From: Haloarculaceae archaeon
GTDB taxonomy: Archaea; Halobacteriota; Halobacteria; Halobacteriales; Haloarculaceae
Reading direction: 5' to 3'
Assembly (NCBI GenBank): GCA_018609945.1
Contig: JAHENO010000081.1
Location: 1-16,813 of the forward strand
DNA length: 16,813 nucleotides
Position numbers and translations under genes: made by a program
Part shown: piece by piece, positions 6,973 to 14,774 of the stretch
Numbering within the stretch: position 1 is the first letter of the stretch
How the letters are laid out: each line of letters begins with the position of its first letter
The notes under the pieces: generated by a model
The model's database searches: none
What the model was told of the DNA's origin: nothing
What the model saw: the letters and a program-made list of their open reading frames with translations, nothing else

Positions 6973-7260
6973 TTATTTTAAAATTATATATTTGTCCGGA
7001 GTCAACTGTCGAACGAGGACGAGTGCGGCGAGGGCAAACAGCGCGGCGAGGAGTCAGAAAGCGACGCGGAAGCCGGTCAGTTCGGCGGCGACGTCGGGTC
7101 CGAGCGCAAAGCCGCCGGCGGCCAGCAGGAAGCCGGCAGACGCGGCCGAGCGCCCGAGCGACCGTTGGGTGCGTGGCACCAAGCGGGGGCAGCAGAAAGG
7201 GCCCGCACTGCAGCGTCGCCCAGCCCAGCGCGAGGACGACCAGCATCAGGGTAGTCTACG
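6973..7260 (-). pseudogene. Decayed C-terminal remnant of an integral membrane protein, probably an MFS transporter
   Basis: In one minus-strand frame I read TQRSLGRSAASAGFLLAAGG and, shortly after, TGFRVAF, then a TGA stop at about 7056-7054, then LLAALFALAALVLVRQLTP, and finally a TAA at 6973-6975. The hydrophobic pieces look like the last two helices of a 12-TM major-facilitator protein, interrupted by an in-frame stop. An adjoining piece beginning MLVVLALGWATLQ at 7246 is in a different frame, which implies a frameshift near 7170-7210. No N-terminal two-thirds exists upstream, because lipoprotein 1 begins there. It lies just downstream of lipoprotein 1 on the same strand, so it may once have been part of the iron locus. 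The MFS assignment rests on short hydrophobic segments only. Confidence 0.55.
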
Positions 7261-7354
7261 GATCCGACTCCGGCGGCGAGCCGCTCCGTGTTCACCCCGG
7301 CGGTACCGACTCGGTCGCCTTGAGGGTGTGCAATCAGGTTCGCGGGCGTCGGTG

Positions 7355-8617
7355 TCAGATGTTCCCCTTGATGATATCGCGGACGCGCCCGCGGTCGAAC
7401 AGCCGCCGGTCCTCTGGCACGTCGGGGAACGACTCCGGAGCGAACTCGCCGAACTCCCCCGGGTACAGTTGCTGGGCGACCATCTCCGTCTGAAGGAGAT
7501 TGACGATGGGTCCCTGCTCGCCGTACTGCCCCGGGTAGACGTTGCCTTCCTGGACTGCTGTGAGTTGACTGCCGACCGAATCCTCCGCCATCGGCGTGAC
7601 GTACTGCTCGCGGAACGCGTGCGCGGAGAAACTGTTCGTGTCGCCGGTCGTGCCGATGCCCCAGTGGACGAGGATGATCTCAGGATCGACCTCCAGCAGC
7701 GTCTCGTAGTCGGCCTGTCCGCCCTCCAGACCGTCCGGGAACGCACTCTTCACATCGAGATCCCGGTAGGGCTTCATTTCGTAGCCCTCGTCCTGCGTGT
7801 CGAGTGGGAAAAACTCTCCCGTGGCCGGGTTGGAGCCGCCGTTGATGAGGCCGACCGACGGGCGCTCTTCGTCGGGTGGCAACCGGGACCGGATCTCACT
7901 CTGGAGGTCCTCGTGGACGGCGGCGAAAGCCTCGTAGCGCTCGCGCTCCCGGAAGAGGTCCGCAAGGCGGCCGAACCCCTCGTACAGCGTGTAGAGTGTG
8001 TGGTCGTGGTACTCGCGGCGACGCCGCATGTTGTTCCCGAAGAAGGGGCCGACGTTCTCCGCGATCCACTCCGTGTCCTCTTCGTCCCAGTTGTCGTACC
8101 ACCCGACCCCGTGCATGTACTCGGGACTCATCAGGATCACGTCGGGATCGTACTCGATGAACAGTTCCTTGTCCCACCCCTTCCCCTCCGAGCGCAAGGG
8201 CGGAAGTTCGTCCTCTGGCGGCACATCCAGCCCGAACGGTTCGAAAAAGAACCCGGGGATCATGTTGCCCGCAGTGATGAACCCGTCGCGCTGACCGAGT
8301 GCGAAGGCCATGTCCGCCCACCCGCCATTGTAGGCCAGCCACGTCTCCGGCACCTCCTCGAAGGTGAGACAGCCGGCAGGCTCGATGCAGGCCTCGTAGG
8401 TGGTCGATGGAGTCTCGGTTTCCGCCTCGTCGGTTGCCTCCGTCGTTTCGTCCGTCTCGCTGTCACTCCCTACGGATTCGTTGCCGCCGTCGGTGCCGCC
8501 AGCGTCGGACCCCTGTCCGGAACAGCCGGCGAGCAGTCCACCTGCCAGAACCGCTCCGCCGTACCTGATCGCGTCTCTGCGCGTCGATCCCCCGTGTCCT
8601 GTCGCTTCGTCGAGCAT
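7355..8617 (-). CDS. Iron-siderophore ABC transporter substrate-binding lipoprotein 1 (Tat-exported)
   Basis: The 420-residue protein starts with a twin-arginine lipoprotein signal: RR at 13-14, a hydrophobic stretch, and the lipobox LLAGC with Cys32 as the lipidated residue. An acidic, Thr/Ser/Gly-rich linker of about 40 residues then tethers the domain outside the membrane. The remainder is a FecB/FepB-like helical-backbone binding fold. It shares with the other two receptors in this window VGPFFGN, LYTLYEGF, LPPDEERP, DYETLLEVDP, SQLTAVQ and the C-terminal LFDRGRV-DII ending. At about 400 residues the group is longer than typical bacterial siderophore receptors. It alone has a Cys pair (CIEPAGC) at the start of the folded domain. 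It is transcribed from its own promoter with twin iron boxes and follows the exporter-fold ABC gene by 56 bp. The exact ligand is unknown. Confidence 0.9.
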   Translation of the reverse strand: MLDEATGHGGSTRRDAIRYGGAVLAGGLLAGCSGQGSDAGGTDGGNESVGSDSETDETTEATDEAETETPSTTYEACIEPAGCLTFEEVPETWLAYNGGWADMAFALGQRDGFITAGNMIPGFFFEPFGLDVPPEDELPPLRSEGKGWDKELFIEYDPDVILMSPEYMHGVGWYDNWDEEDTEWIAENVGPFFGNNMRRRREYHDHTLYTLYEGFGRLADLFRERERYEAFAAVHEDLQSEIRSRLPPDEERPSVGLINGGSNPATGEFFPLDTQDEGYEMKPYRDLDVKSAFPDGLEGGQADYETLLEVDPEIILVHWGIGTTGDTNSFSAHAFREQYVTPMAEDSVGSQLTAVQEGNVYPGQYGEQGPIVNLLQTEMVAQQLYPGEFGEFAPESFPDVPEDRRLFDRGRVRDIIKGNI

Positions 8618-8621
8618 ATTT

Positions 8622-8637
8622 TTTAGGCCAGCCTAAA
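8622..8637. promoter_or_regulatory. Proximal DtxR-like iron box of lipoprotein 1
   Basis: TTTAGGC-CA-GCCTAAA is a perfect 7-bp-arm palindrome that begins 5 nt upstream of the lipoprotein 1 ATG. It closely resembles the DtxR/IdeR operator half-sites (TTAGG...CCTAA), and haloarchaea use DtxR-family regulators for iron. In this position it would block the initiation region of a leaderless transcript. Confidence 0.75.
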
Positions 8638-8657
8638 GAAACAAAGTAGTTCCGGTT

Positions 8658-8673
8658 TTTAGGCAGGCCAAAC
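8658..8673. promoter_or_regulatory. Distal DtxR-like iron box of lipoprotein 1
   Basis: TTTAGGC-AG-GCCAAAC has a perfect left arm and a degenerate right arm. It starts 36 bp from the start of the proximal box and abuts the stop codon of the upstream exporter gene. The same spacing recurs at 15982/16018, which supports function. Confidence 0.65.
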
Positions 8674-10575
8674 TCAGTGGTTGGCTGACGATTCGGCGGT
8701 CCGTACGAGGAACTCGTCGGGCAGCGACTCGATCTCTCCGGCCTGTACGCCCCAGAGGTTCGCGTACAGGCCGTCGGCCGCCAGGAGGTCCTCGTGGGTC
8801 CCACGCTCGACGACCCGGCCCTCGTCCAGCACGACGATCCGGTCCGCGTCCTTGACCGTCGACAGGCGGTGAGCGATCACCAGCGTCGTCCGGTCGGCCG
8901 CGAGCCGGTCCAGCGACCGCTGGATCAGATACTCGGTCTCGGTATCGACCGCAGAGGTCGCCTCGTCGAGTAGGAGAATCTCGGGGTCCTGCAGCACGGT
9001 TCGGGCGATGGCGACGCGCTGGCGCTGGCCACCGGAGAGCTTCACGCCCCGCTCGCCGACCCGGGTGTCGTATCCTTCCGGGAGGCTCCGGATGAACTCG
9101 TGGGCTTCGGCCGCCTCCGCGGCAGCGAGTACCGCCTCGCGGTCGGCGTCGAACCGGCCATAGCGGATGTTCTCCGCGACCGTTCCATCGAACAGGAACG
9201 TATCCTGGCTCACGTACCCGACCGAGGAACGCAGGTCCGCGAGGCGCACGTCCCGCACGTCGTGGCCGTCGATCCGGACTGCACCGCCGCTCACGTCGTA
9301 CAACCGCAAGAGCAGTTTGGCGACGGTCGATTTGCCAGCGCCCGTCGGCCCGACGATGGCGACCGTCTCGCCCGGCGCGGCGTCGATACTGACGCTATCC
9401 AGAACCGTCTCGCCATCTTCGTACGCAAAGGTCACGCCGTCGTACTCGATGTGTCCCTCGATATCGTCAAGCCCGACGGGATCGGTCCTGTCCTCGATGC
9501 GGACGGGAACGTCCATCAGCCCGCAGATGCGCTTGCCCGAGGCCTTCGCGTTCTCGTACCAGTCGACGATGTTCGATAGCTGGGCCATCGGGCCGGTGAG
9601 CCGCTGGGTCAACAGCATGAAAACGACGAAGTCCCCGGTCGTGAGCGTCCCGGAAAAGAACAGTGGCGGCCCCGAGAACACCCACAGCCCGCCCAGCACG
9701 AACGTGACGAGTAGCGCCGCTCCCGTGATCAGTTCCATCCCGGGCCGGTAGAAGTAACTCAGTTTCAGCACGTCCATCTGGGCGTCGAAGACGTCCCGCG
9801 AGACGCCGCGAACGCGTTCGTTCTCGTAGTCTTCGGTGCTGGTCGTCTTGACGAGTTCGATGCCGCTGAGGCCGTTCTCGATGCGGGTGTTGAGATCGCC
9901 GATTGTCTCGCGGTGGCGCGTGTATCGGGGTTCGATCACCCGCATGAACCACCACGTGAATCCGACCAGCAGCGGCACAGCACCCAGTGTCACCAGCGCG
10001 AGCTGGCGGTTGGTGTACAGCAGTGCAGTGGTCACGCCGCCGACGATGACGCCGATCCGAACCGAATCACCGAGCGCGTTGTCGAAAAAGGTCTCCAGGC
10101 TCGAGGTGTCGTTGTTGAGGATGGACATCACCTCGCCGGTCTCCTTGTTGTCGAAGAAGGTCATATCTAGGCGCTGCATCTTCTCGTAGGCGTCGACCCG
10201 GATGGCGTACATCACGCCGTGTGCGAAGTAGTTGATCGCCACGCCGCGCACCCACTGGAGGAGTGCCCCGCCCAACAGCGCGGCGGCGACGACGGCCGTC
10301 GAGAACCAGAACTGCGCGGTGCGGTCGATCGGCAGCCACGCGTCGGGCACCAGCGGCAGTGCGTACGCACTCTCCTGTGTGAACACCGCGTCGATGGTCG
10401 TCCCCAGCACGATGGGCGCCACCAGGACCGTCCCGTACGCGAGCACGCTCGTGACCAGCCCGACCGTGAGCCACGCGGCCTTTTCCGGGGCGTACGCGAC
10501 GAAGAGTCGCCACAGGGGCCGCTCGACCTGCTCCCGGTATGCGTCCAGCTCGGTGTCGAACTCCCCGGTGGCCAT
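8674..10575 (-). CDS. Exporter-fold ABC transporter, fused membrane and ATPase domains
   Basis: The 633-residue protein has an N-terminal six-helix membrane domain (about residues 30-330) and a C-terminal ATPase. The ATPase has Walker A GPTGAGKST at 409-417, SQDTFLFDGTVAENI after the Q-loop, signature LSGGQ at 513-517, Walker B ILLLDEATSAVD at 533-544 and switch histidine 569 in IAHRLSTV. It is a half-transporter expected to work as a dimer. Its ATG at 10575 overlaps the stop of the importer ATPase gene (ATGA), so it is translationally coupled to an iron importer, although its fold is that of exporters. It could export a siderophore or its breakdown product, or import like mycobacterial IrtAB. 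No siderophore-interacting domain is fused to it. A TTG three bases upstream is possible but less likely as the start. Confidence 0.92.
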   Translation of the reverse strand: MATGEFDTELDAYREQVERPLWRLFVAYAPEKAAWLTVGLVTSVLAYGTVLVAPIVLGTTIDAVFTQESAYALPLVPDAWLPIDRTAQFWFSTAVVAAALLGGALLQWVRGVAINYFAHGVMYAIRVDAYEKMQRLDMTFFDNKETGEVMSILNNDTSSLETFFDNALGDSVRIGVIVGGVTTALLYTNRQLALVTLGAVPLLVGFTWWFMRVIEPRYTRHRETIGDLNTRIENGLSGIELVKTTSTEDYENERVRGVSRDVFDAQMDVLKLSYFYRPGMELITGAALLVTFVLGGLWVFSGPPLFFSGTLTTGDFVVFMLLTQRLTGPMAQLSNIVDWYENAKASGKRICGLMDVPVRIEDRTDPVGLDDIEGHIEYDGVTFAYEDGETVLDSVSIDAAPGETVAIVGPTGAGKSTVAKLLLRLYDVSGGAVRIDGHDVRDVRLADLRSSVGYVSQDTFLFDGTVAENIRYGRFDADREAVLAAAEAAEAHEFIRSLPEGYDTRVGERGVKLSGGQRQRVAIARTVLQDPEILLLDEATSAVDTETEYLIQRSLDRLAADRTTLVIAHRLSTVKDADRIVVLDEGRVVERGTHEDLLAADGLYANLWGVQAGEIESLPDEFLVRTAESSANH

Positions 10576-11522
10576 CAATCGCTCCCGCTGTCACTCCGGG
10601 CGACGCGCTCGGTCGGCCGTTCCTGGTCGTCATCGTCGTGACGGGGCCGAAGTGGTTCGATCCGCGGCCCGTGGGGCGTGGATTCCACCGTGGCGTCGAT
10701 CTCGAAGACCTCCGCGAGGAGTTCCTCGGTGACGACCGCCTCGGGCGTCCCACTGGCCCGGATTTCGCCGTCTTTGAGCGCGACCATCTGGTCGGCAAGA
10801 CGCGCTGCCTGTTCGATGTCGTGGAGCACGACCACGACCGTGATGTCGCTCTCGTCGCGCAGTGTCTCGACGATTTCCATCACTTCGAGCTGGTGGTGCA
10901 AATCGAGAAAGGTCGTCGGCTCGTCGAGCAACAAGACGTCCGTCTCCTGGGCGAGCACCATCGCAATCCACGCCAGTTGTTTCTGGCCGCCGCTGAGACT
11001 GCCGACCTCCCGCTCACGGAGATGATCGCAGCCGGCAAGCTGGATGGCGCGGTCGACCGCTCGCTCGTCTTCTGCGGTGACGCTCTCGAAGAAGCCCCGA
11101 TGTGGGTACCGGCCGTGGTAGACGAGCTTCTCGACGGTGATGCTGTCCGGCGACGTGCGCTCCTGTGAGAGGAGACCGAGCCTCCGGGCGAGTTCCTTCT
11201 GATCCAGCGACTGGATCGTCTGTCCGTCGACGAGGACCGAACCAGCCTCGGGTTCGAGCTGGTCGGCCAGGCCTTTCAGGAGCGTGCTCTTGCCCGACCC
11301 GTTCGGGCCGACGAGTGCGGTGACGGCGCCCGGTTGGGCAGACAGCGTCTCGCCATCGACGACCGGCTCGTCGCTGCTCGGATACTGCAACACCAGCCGT
11401 TCACCGGTAAGCGCGGCACTCTCGGGAGACACCTGGCCCGAATCCGTCCCTGGTCGGTCCTCACTCTCTGTGGTGTCGTCGCCGTTCGTTCGTGACTTCG
11501 GATCGGTTCGTGGTCGTGACAT
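10575..11522 (-). CDS. Iron-siderophore ABC transporter ATP-binding protein (FepC/FecE type)
   Basis: The 315-residue protein has a disordered, charged N-terminal extension of about 35 residues, then a complete ABC ATPase. Walker A is GPNGSGKST at 72-80, the Q-loop is Gln120 in LLSQERTS, the signature is LSGGQ at 176-180, Walker B is VLLLDEPTTFLDLHHQLE from 196, and His234 is the switch residue. The TFLDLHHQ sequence after Walker B is characteristic of the siderophore/B12/haem importer ATPases. It would energise the FecCD permease encoded immediately upstream, whose stop codon overlaps this start (ATGA). A C-terminal tail of about 30 residues rich in Arg, Asp and Ser follows the domain. Confidence 0.94.
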   Translation of the reverse strand: MSRPRTDPKSRTNGDDTTESEDRPGTDSGQVSPESAALTGERLVLQYPSSDEPVVDGETLSAQPGAVTALVGPNGSGKSTLLKGLADQLEPEAGSVLVDGQTIQSLDQKELARRLGLLSQERTSPDSITVEKLVYHGRYPHRGFFESVTAEDERAVDRAIQLAGCDHLREREVGSLSGGQKQLAWIAMVLAQETDVLLLDEPTTFLDLHHQLEVMEIVETLRDESDITVVVVLHDIEQAARLADQMVALKDGEIRASGTPEAVVTEELLAEVFEIDATVESTPHGPRIEPLRPRHDDDDQERPTERVARSDSGSD

Positions 11523-12637
11523 CAGATTTCACCCATCCGTTCCTGTTTGCGCATGAGATAGAGGAAGTACGGCCCCCCGACCAGTCCGGTGACGATGCCG
11601 ACCGGAATTTGGATGGGATTCAACGCGAGTCGTGCACCCACGTCGGCACCGACCATGAGCGCCGGGCCGGCAAAGACGCAGCCGACGATCAGCTTCCGGT
11701 AGTCGCTGCCGACGATATTTCGTACCATGTGCGGGACGATGAGCCCGACGAACCCGACGATGCCCGCGACGGCGATGCTCGCCGCGGCCGCGAGTACCGC
11801 CACGCCCGAGAGGGCAAACCGGACCTTCTCGACGCTCATGCCCAGGGACTGTGCGGTACTCTCCCCGAGCAACAGGACGTTCAGCTGCCGGGAACTGACC
11901 AGCGCGAGGACCATCGCCAGGACTGTCCAGGGGAGAGCTATCCGGACCTGCTCCCAGTCGGTCCCCGTCAGCGAGCCAGTCGTCCAGGCGATGGCCGACT
12001 GGACGACGCCGATGTCCTCTGCGAAGAAAAAGAGCGCCGTCTGGAGGCTCCCGAAAACCGTGCCGACGATGACGCCCGCAAGCACCAGCCGAACGGGTGA
12101 AGTGCCATTCTTCCAGGCAATCGCGTAGACGATCAGGAACGCAACCGCGCCGCCGACCGACGCGATCAGCGGCAGGAACGCCGCCAGGCCCCCGAAGACG
12201 ACGAGCGTCAGCAATATCAGCAGTCCAGCACCCGAGGAGACGCCGAGGATGAACGGGCTGGCGAGCTCGTTACGGGTGACGGCCTGGAAGATTGCCCCCG
12301 AGACCGCGAGGTTCATCCCGACCAGAATGGCGACGAACACGCGGGGCAACCGGATGTTCCAGACGATGAGACTGCGCTTGTCCATTTCGGGAACCTCGCC
12401 ACCCAGCAGGAACGCCTCCCAGGCCTGGCGACTGAACACCACGGCGGGATCGAAGACGGCCTGCCAGGCCTCGACGATAGTCATCGAGAACGCCCCGAAA
12501 CTCACCTGCACGAGCCCGCCAGCGACGACGACCGCGAGACTCCCCAGACAGAGAGTAACGAGCGAGCGGTCGATCCGGCCCAGCCAGCGTTCCCGGCGGG
12601 ATGGGGCGTCGGTACCGTGTGCAGTGTCACTCGCCAT
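11522..12637 (-). CDS. Iron-siderophore ABC transporter permease (FecCD/BtuC family)
   Basis: The 371-residue, strongly hydrophobic protein is a type II importer permease. After a short charged N-terminus it shows IRLPRVFVAILVGMNLAVSG followed by FQAVTRNELASPFILGVSSG, the hallmark first conserved block of FecCD/BtuC proteins. The later GIVGFVGLIVPHMVRNIVG segment is the ATPase-contacting region. The end is LNPIQIPVGIVTGLVGGPYF, the usual gate helix. About nine to ten membrane helices are expected. Only one permease gene is present, so it should act as a homodimer with the adjacent ATPase and be served by the three lipoproteins. Both its start and its stop overlap the neighbouring genes by one base. 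Confidence 0.95.
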   Translation of the reverse strand: MASDTAHGTDAPSRRERWLGRIDRSLVTLCLGSLAVVVAGGLVQVSFGAFSMTIVEAWQAVFDPAVVFSRQAWEAFLLGGEVPEMDKRSLIVWNIRLPRVFVAILVGMNLAVSGAIFQAVTRNELASPFILGVSSGAGLLILLTLVVFGGLAAFLPLIASVGGAVAFLIVYAIAWKNGTSPVRLVLAGVIVGTVFGSLQTALFFFAEDIGVVQSAIAWTTGSLTGTDWEQVRIALPWTVLAMVLALVSSRQLNVLLLGESTAQSLGMSVEKVRFALSGVAVLAAAASIAVAGIVGFVGLIVPHMVRNIVGSDYRKLIVGCVFAGPALMVGADVGARLALNPIQIPVGIVTGLVGGPYFLYLMRKQERMGEI

Positions 12638-13536
12638 CAGTCGCCCACTCCGATGTCCCGGACGGTCTCGATGTCCCGGGCGCGTTCGAGAATCGCCTCG
12701 TCGTCGACGTGTTCCAGAATCGTTTCGTCCCCGATATGGTCGAGCAGCCGCCGATGGGCTCGCTCGGTTCGTCGGTCGACTTCGGCGGTGTCGATCTGCC
12801 AGTTCTGCTGTTCCGCAGCCAGGGCTCGTGCCCGCCGTTGGACGTACTCGTCATCGAGGGCCTCCGGGGCCGACTCGGCGTGATGTTCGGCGATGGTTTC
12901 CAGCCACTCCTCCCCCTCGTAGCGGCCCTGTTCGACGACCCAGTCGGTGTGGTCGGCAGCGTCGTCCCACCAGTCCTCCGCCTCGCGGCGGTAGTCGGTG
13001 ACGACGTCGAGTCCGACACGGGCCCCGTGGCCGACCGAGACAGCGATCTGGCTTTCGACACCGGCGGTCGGGCCGGCCAGCCACAGCCCGTCGACGGGCG
13101 TCTCGCCGCGCTCGCCAGCGAGGTCGGGGTCGAGATACTCCTCGCCGCCGGATTCGCAGACGTGCTCGCCCAGCACGGATTCGAGGTAGCTCACGTCGTA
13201 GGTCGTGGCCGCGACGACGCGGTCGGCGGTCACCTCCCGCCCCTCCTGCGTTTCGACGCTGAATCCGGATCCATCGGTCGACGCGGTGACGTTCTCGACC
13301 AGGTCGTCGACGACCGTCGCGCCGAGGCGCTCGGCCTGGGCCCGGTTCATGGCGTAGAACGTCTCGACGTCGATGCCGCCGGGAAAGCCCAGATAGTTCT
13401 CGACGAACGCACACTGTCGGATTGAGGAGGGGCCGCGGTCGAAAACGACCGTCTCCAGTCCGTACCGGGCGGTAAAGAGGGCCGTCGAACAGCCCGCGGG
13501 ACCGCCGCCGACGATGACGACGTCGTGGTCGGTCAT
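12637..13536 (-). CDS. Thioredoxin-reductase-like flavoprotein without CxxC or NADPH domain; possible ferric-siderophore reductase
   Basis: The 299-residue protein opens with VVIVGGGPAG (FAD Rossmann motif at 7-15) and goes on through RQCAFVENYLGFPGG, as in thioredoxin reductases. The usual NADPH-binding domain and its CxxC pair are absent: the FAD domain resumes directly with the DGLWLAGPTAG segment (149-159). There the normally conserved Asp of the second FAD motif is Pro. Only three cysteines occur (16, 42, 127) and none is paired as CxxC. Residues from about 185 to 299 form a charged, helix-rich extension with Trp-Trp and many Glu/Arg. It sits between the receptors and the permease, 4 bp after lipoprotein 2 and overlapping the permease start (ATGA). 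The context suggests cytoplasmic release of iron from the imported complex, but this is inference. The start at 13536 gives the FAD motif the normal position. Confidence 0.82.
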   Translation of the reverse strand: MTDHDVVIVGGGPAGCSTALFTARYGLETVVFDRGPSSIRQCAFVENYLGFPGGIDVETFYAMNRAQAERLGATVVDDLVENVTASTDGSGFSVETQEGREVTADRVVAATTYDVSYLESVLGEHVCESGGEEYLDPDLAGERGETPVDGLWLAGPTAGVESQIAVSVGHGARVGLDVVTDYRREAEDWWDDAADHTDWVVEQGRYEGEEWLETIAEHHAESAPEALDDEYVQRRARALAAEQQNWQIDTAEVDRRTERAHRRLLDHIGDETILEHVDDEAILERARDIETVRDIGVGD

Positions 13537-13540
13537 GGGG

Positions 13541-14773
13541 TCAGACGTCTCCGTTGACGATGTCCGCGACGCGCTGTGGGTCGAACATGTCGCCCAGTTC
13601 GGAGGTGTTCTCCGGCTCCGGCGGTTCCCCGAACAGGCCGGGATAGAACTGTCTGGCAGTGAGTTCGATCTGGAAGATGTTGATGACCGGCCCCTGGAAT
13701 GCGTCGCCACTCGCATAGAGGCGGTCGTTCTGCACTGCGGTGAGCTGTTTGCCGACGGGGTGTTCGTCGAGCGCGAAGAACGCTTCCGTCGCCTCGTCGG
13801 GGTTTTGCCAGTCCGCAAAATGGAGGAGAACGTCCGGATCCGCCTCGAGCATCGCCTCCATGCCGATCAATGCACTGTCGGACCACCCACTCCGCGGTCC
13901 GCTGTCGAACTCAGCGAGAGCGTCGTTCGCTCTCAGCGGCCGGGTATGTGCATTCTGGAATCCCGGCGCGTTCAGGTGATACACCCAGAAAGACTCCTTC
14001 TTGCGGTCGTACCAGACGACCCCGACCTCGGGGCGCTCCTCCTGTGGCGGTAGTTCCGCTCGAATGTCCGCCAGCATCTCGTCCCGGACTGCCTTCAGTT
14101 TCTGACCGCGTTCGGGAACCTGGTAGACCTGGGCGTACTTGTCGACCAGTTCCCAGATGGTGTAGAACTGATAGTCCGGCGCGGAGTCCGGTGCGATGTG
14201 CGTTCGGCTGTGATAGTTGGCAAAGAACGGGCCGATGTTCGACTCGATCTCTCCGATGTCAGACTCATCAAATGACGACCAGCCCTGCATCCACACCGGG
14301 TCGATATGGTGGACGTCGCTGTCGAGTTCGAAGAACACCTCTTTGTCGACGCCATCGTTGTAGAGTTTCGTCAGCCTGTTCGTGTCGAATGACACCCCAG
14401 GGAGGTCGTCGTAATACGCTGCGCTGTAGTTATCCGGAAAGCCGAGCGACGTGATGACGTCCGCCTGGCCGAGCGACACGAGGATGTCGGCGTCGTGATT
14501 GGAATACACCGCTGCCGTTTCGGGAACAGAATCGAACTCGACGGTGCCGACCGGCGACAGTGTCACCGACCAGCTCTGGTCTTCGGGCCGTGCTGTCTCT
14601 GTCGCAGTCGAGTCGGTCTCTGCGCCCGTCTCGGTCGGCGTCGCTGTCTCCGCCTCAGTCGGTGTCGACCCGGAATCAGATTGCCCCGAGCAGCCGGCGA
14701 GCAGCCCTCCGCCGAGGAGCGTGGCACCGTACGCGATTGCGTCTCTGCGCGTCGGAGTCGTGTCGCCGTTCAT
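13541..14773 (-). CDS. Iron-siderophore ABC transporter substrate-binding lipoprotein 2 (Tat-exported)
   Basis: The 410-residue protein begins with a twin-arginine signal (RR at 9-10, then DAIAYG) and the lipobox LLAGC with Cys28. A Thr/Glu-rich linker to about residue 64 follows. The binding domain shares IGPFFANY, LPPQEERPEVGV, QLTAVQ and the terminal FDPQRVADIV with its two paralogues, though it is the most divergent at the ligand-side loops. The signal region is very close to that of lipoprotein 1, including a 16-nt identical run, which points to duplication. The ATG at 14773 is one base after the stop of lipoprotein 3. An upstream in-frame start at 14803 would overlap that gene and delay the Tat motif. 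The flavoprotein gene follows after 4 bp. A receptor for a different ferric complex is likely. Confidence 0.9.
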   Translation of the reverse strand: MNGDTTPTRRDAIAYGATLLGGGLLAGCSGQSDSGSTPTEAETATPTETGAETDSTATETARPEDQSWSVTLSPVGTVEFDSVPETAAVYSNHDADILVSLGQADVITSLGFPDNYSAAYYDDLPGVSFDTNRLTKLYNDGVDKEVFFELDSDVHHIDPVWMQGWSSFDESDIGEIESNIGPFFANYHSRTHIAPDSAPDYQFYTIWELVDKYAQVYQVPERGQKLKAVRDEMLADIRAELPPQEERPEVGVVWYDRKKESFWVYHLNAPGFQNAHTRPLRANDALAEFDSGPRSGWSDSALIGMEAMLEADPDVLLHFADWQNPDEATEAFFALDEHPVGKQLTAVQNDRLYASGDAFQGPVINIFQIELTARQFYPGLFGEPPEPENTSELGDMFDPQRVADIVNGDV

Positions 14774-14774
14774 G

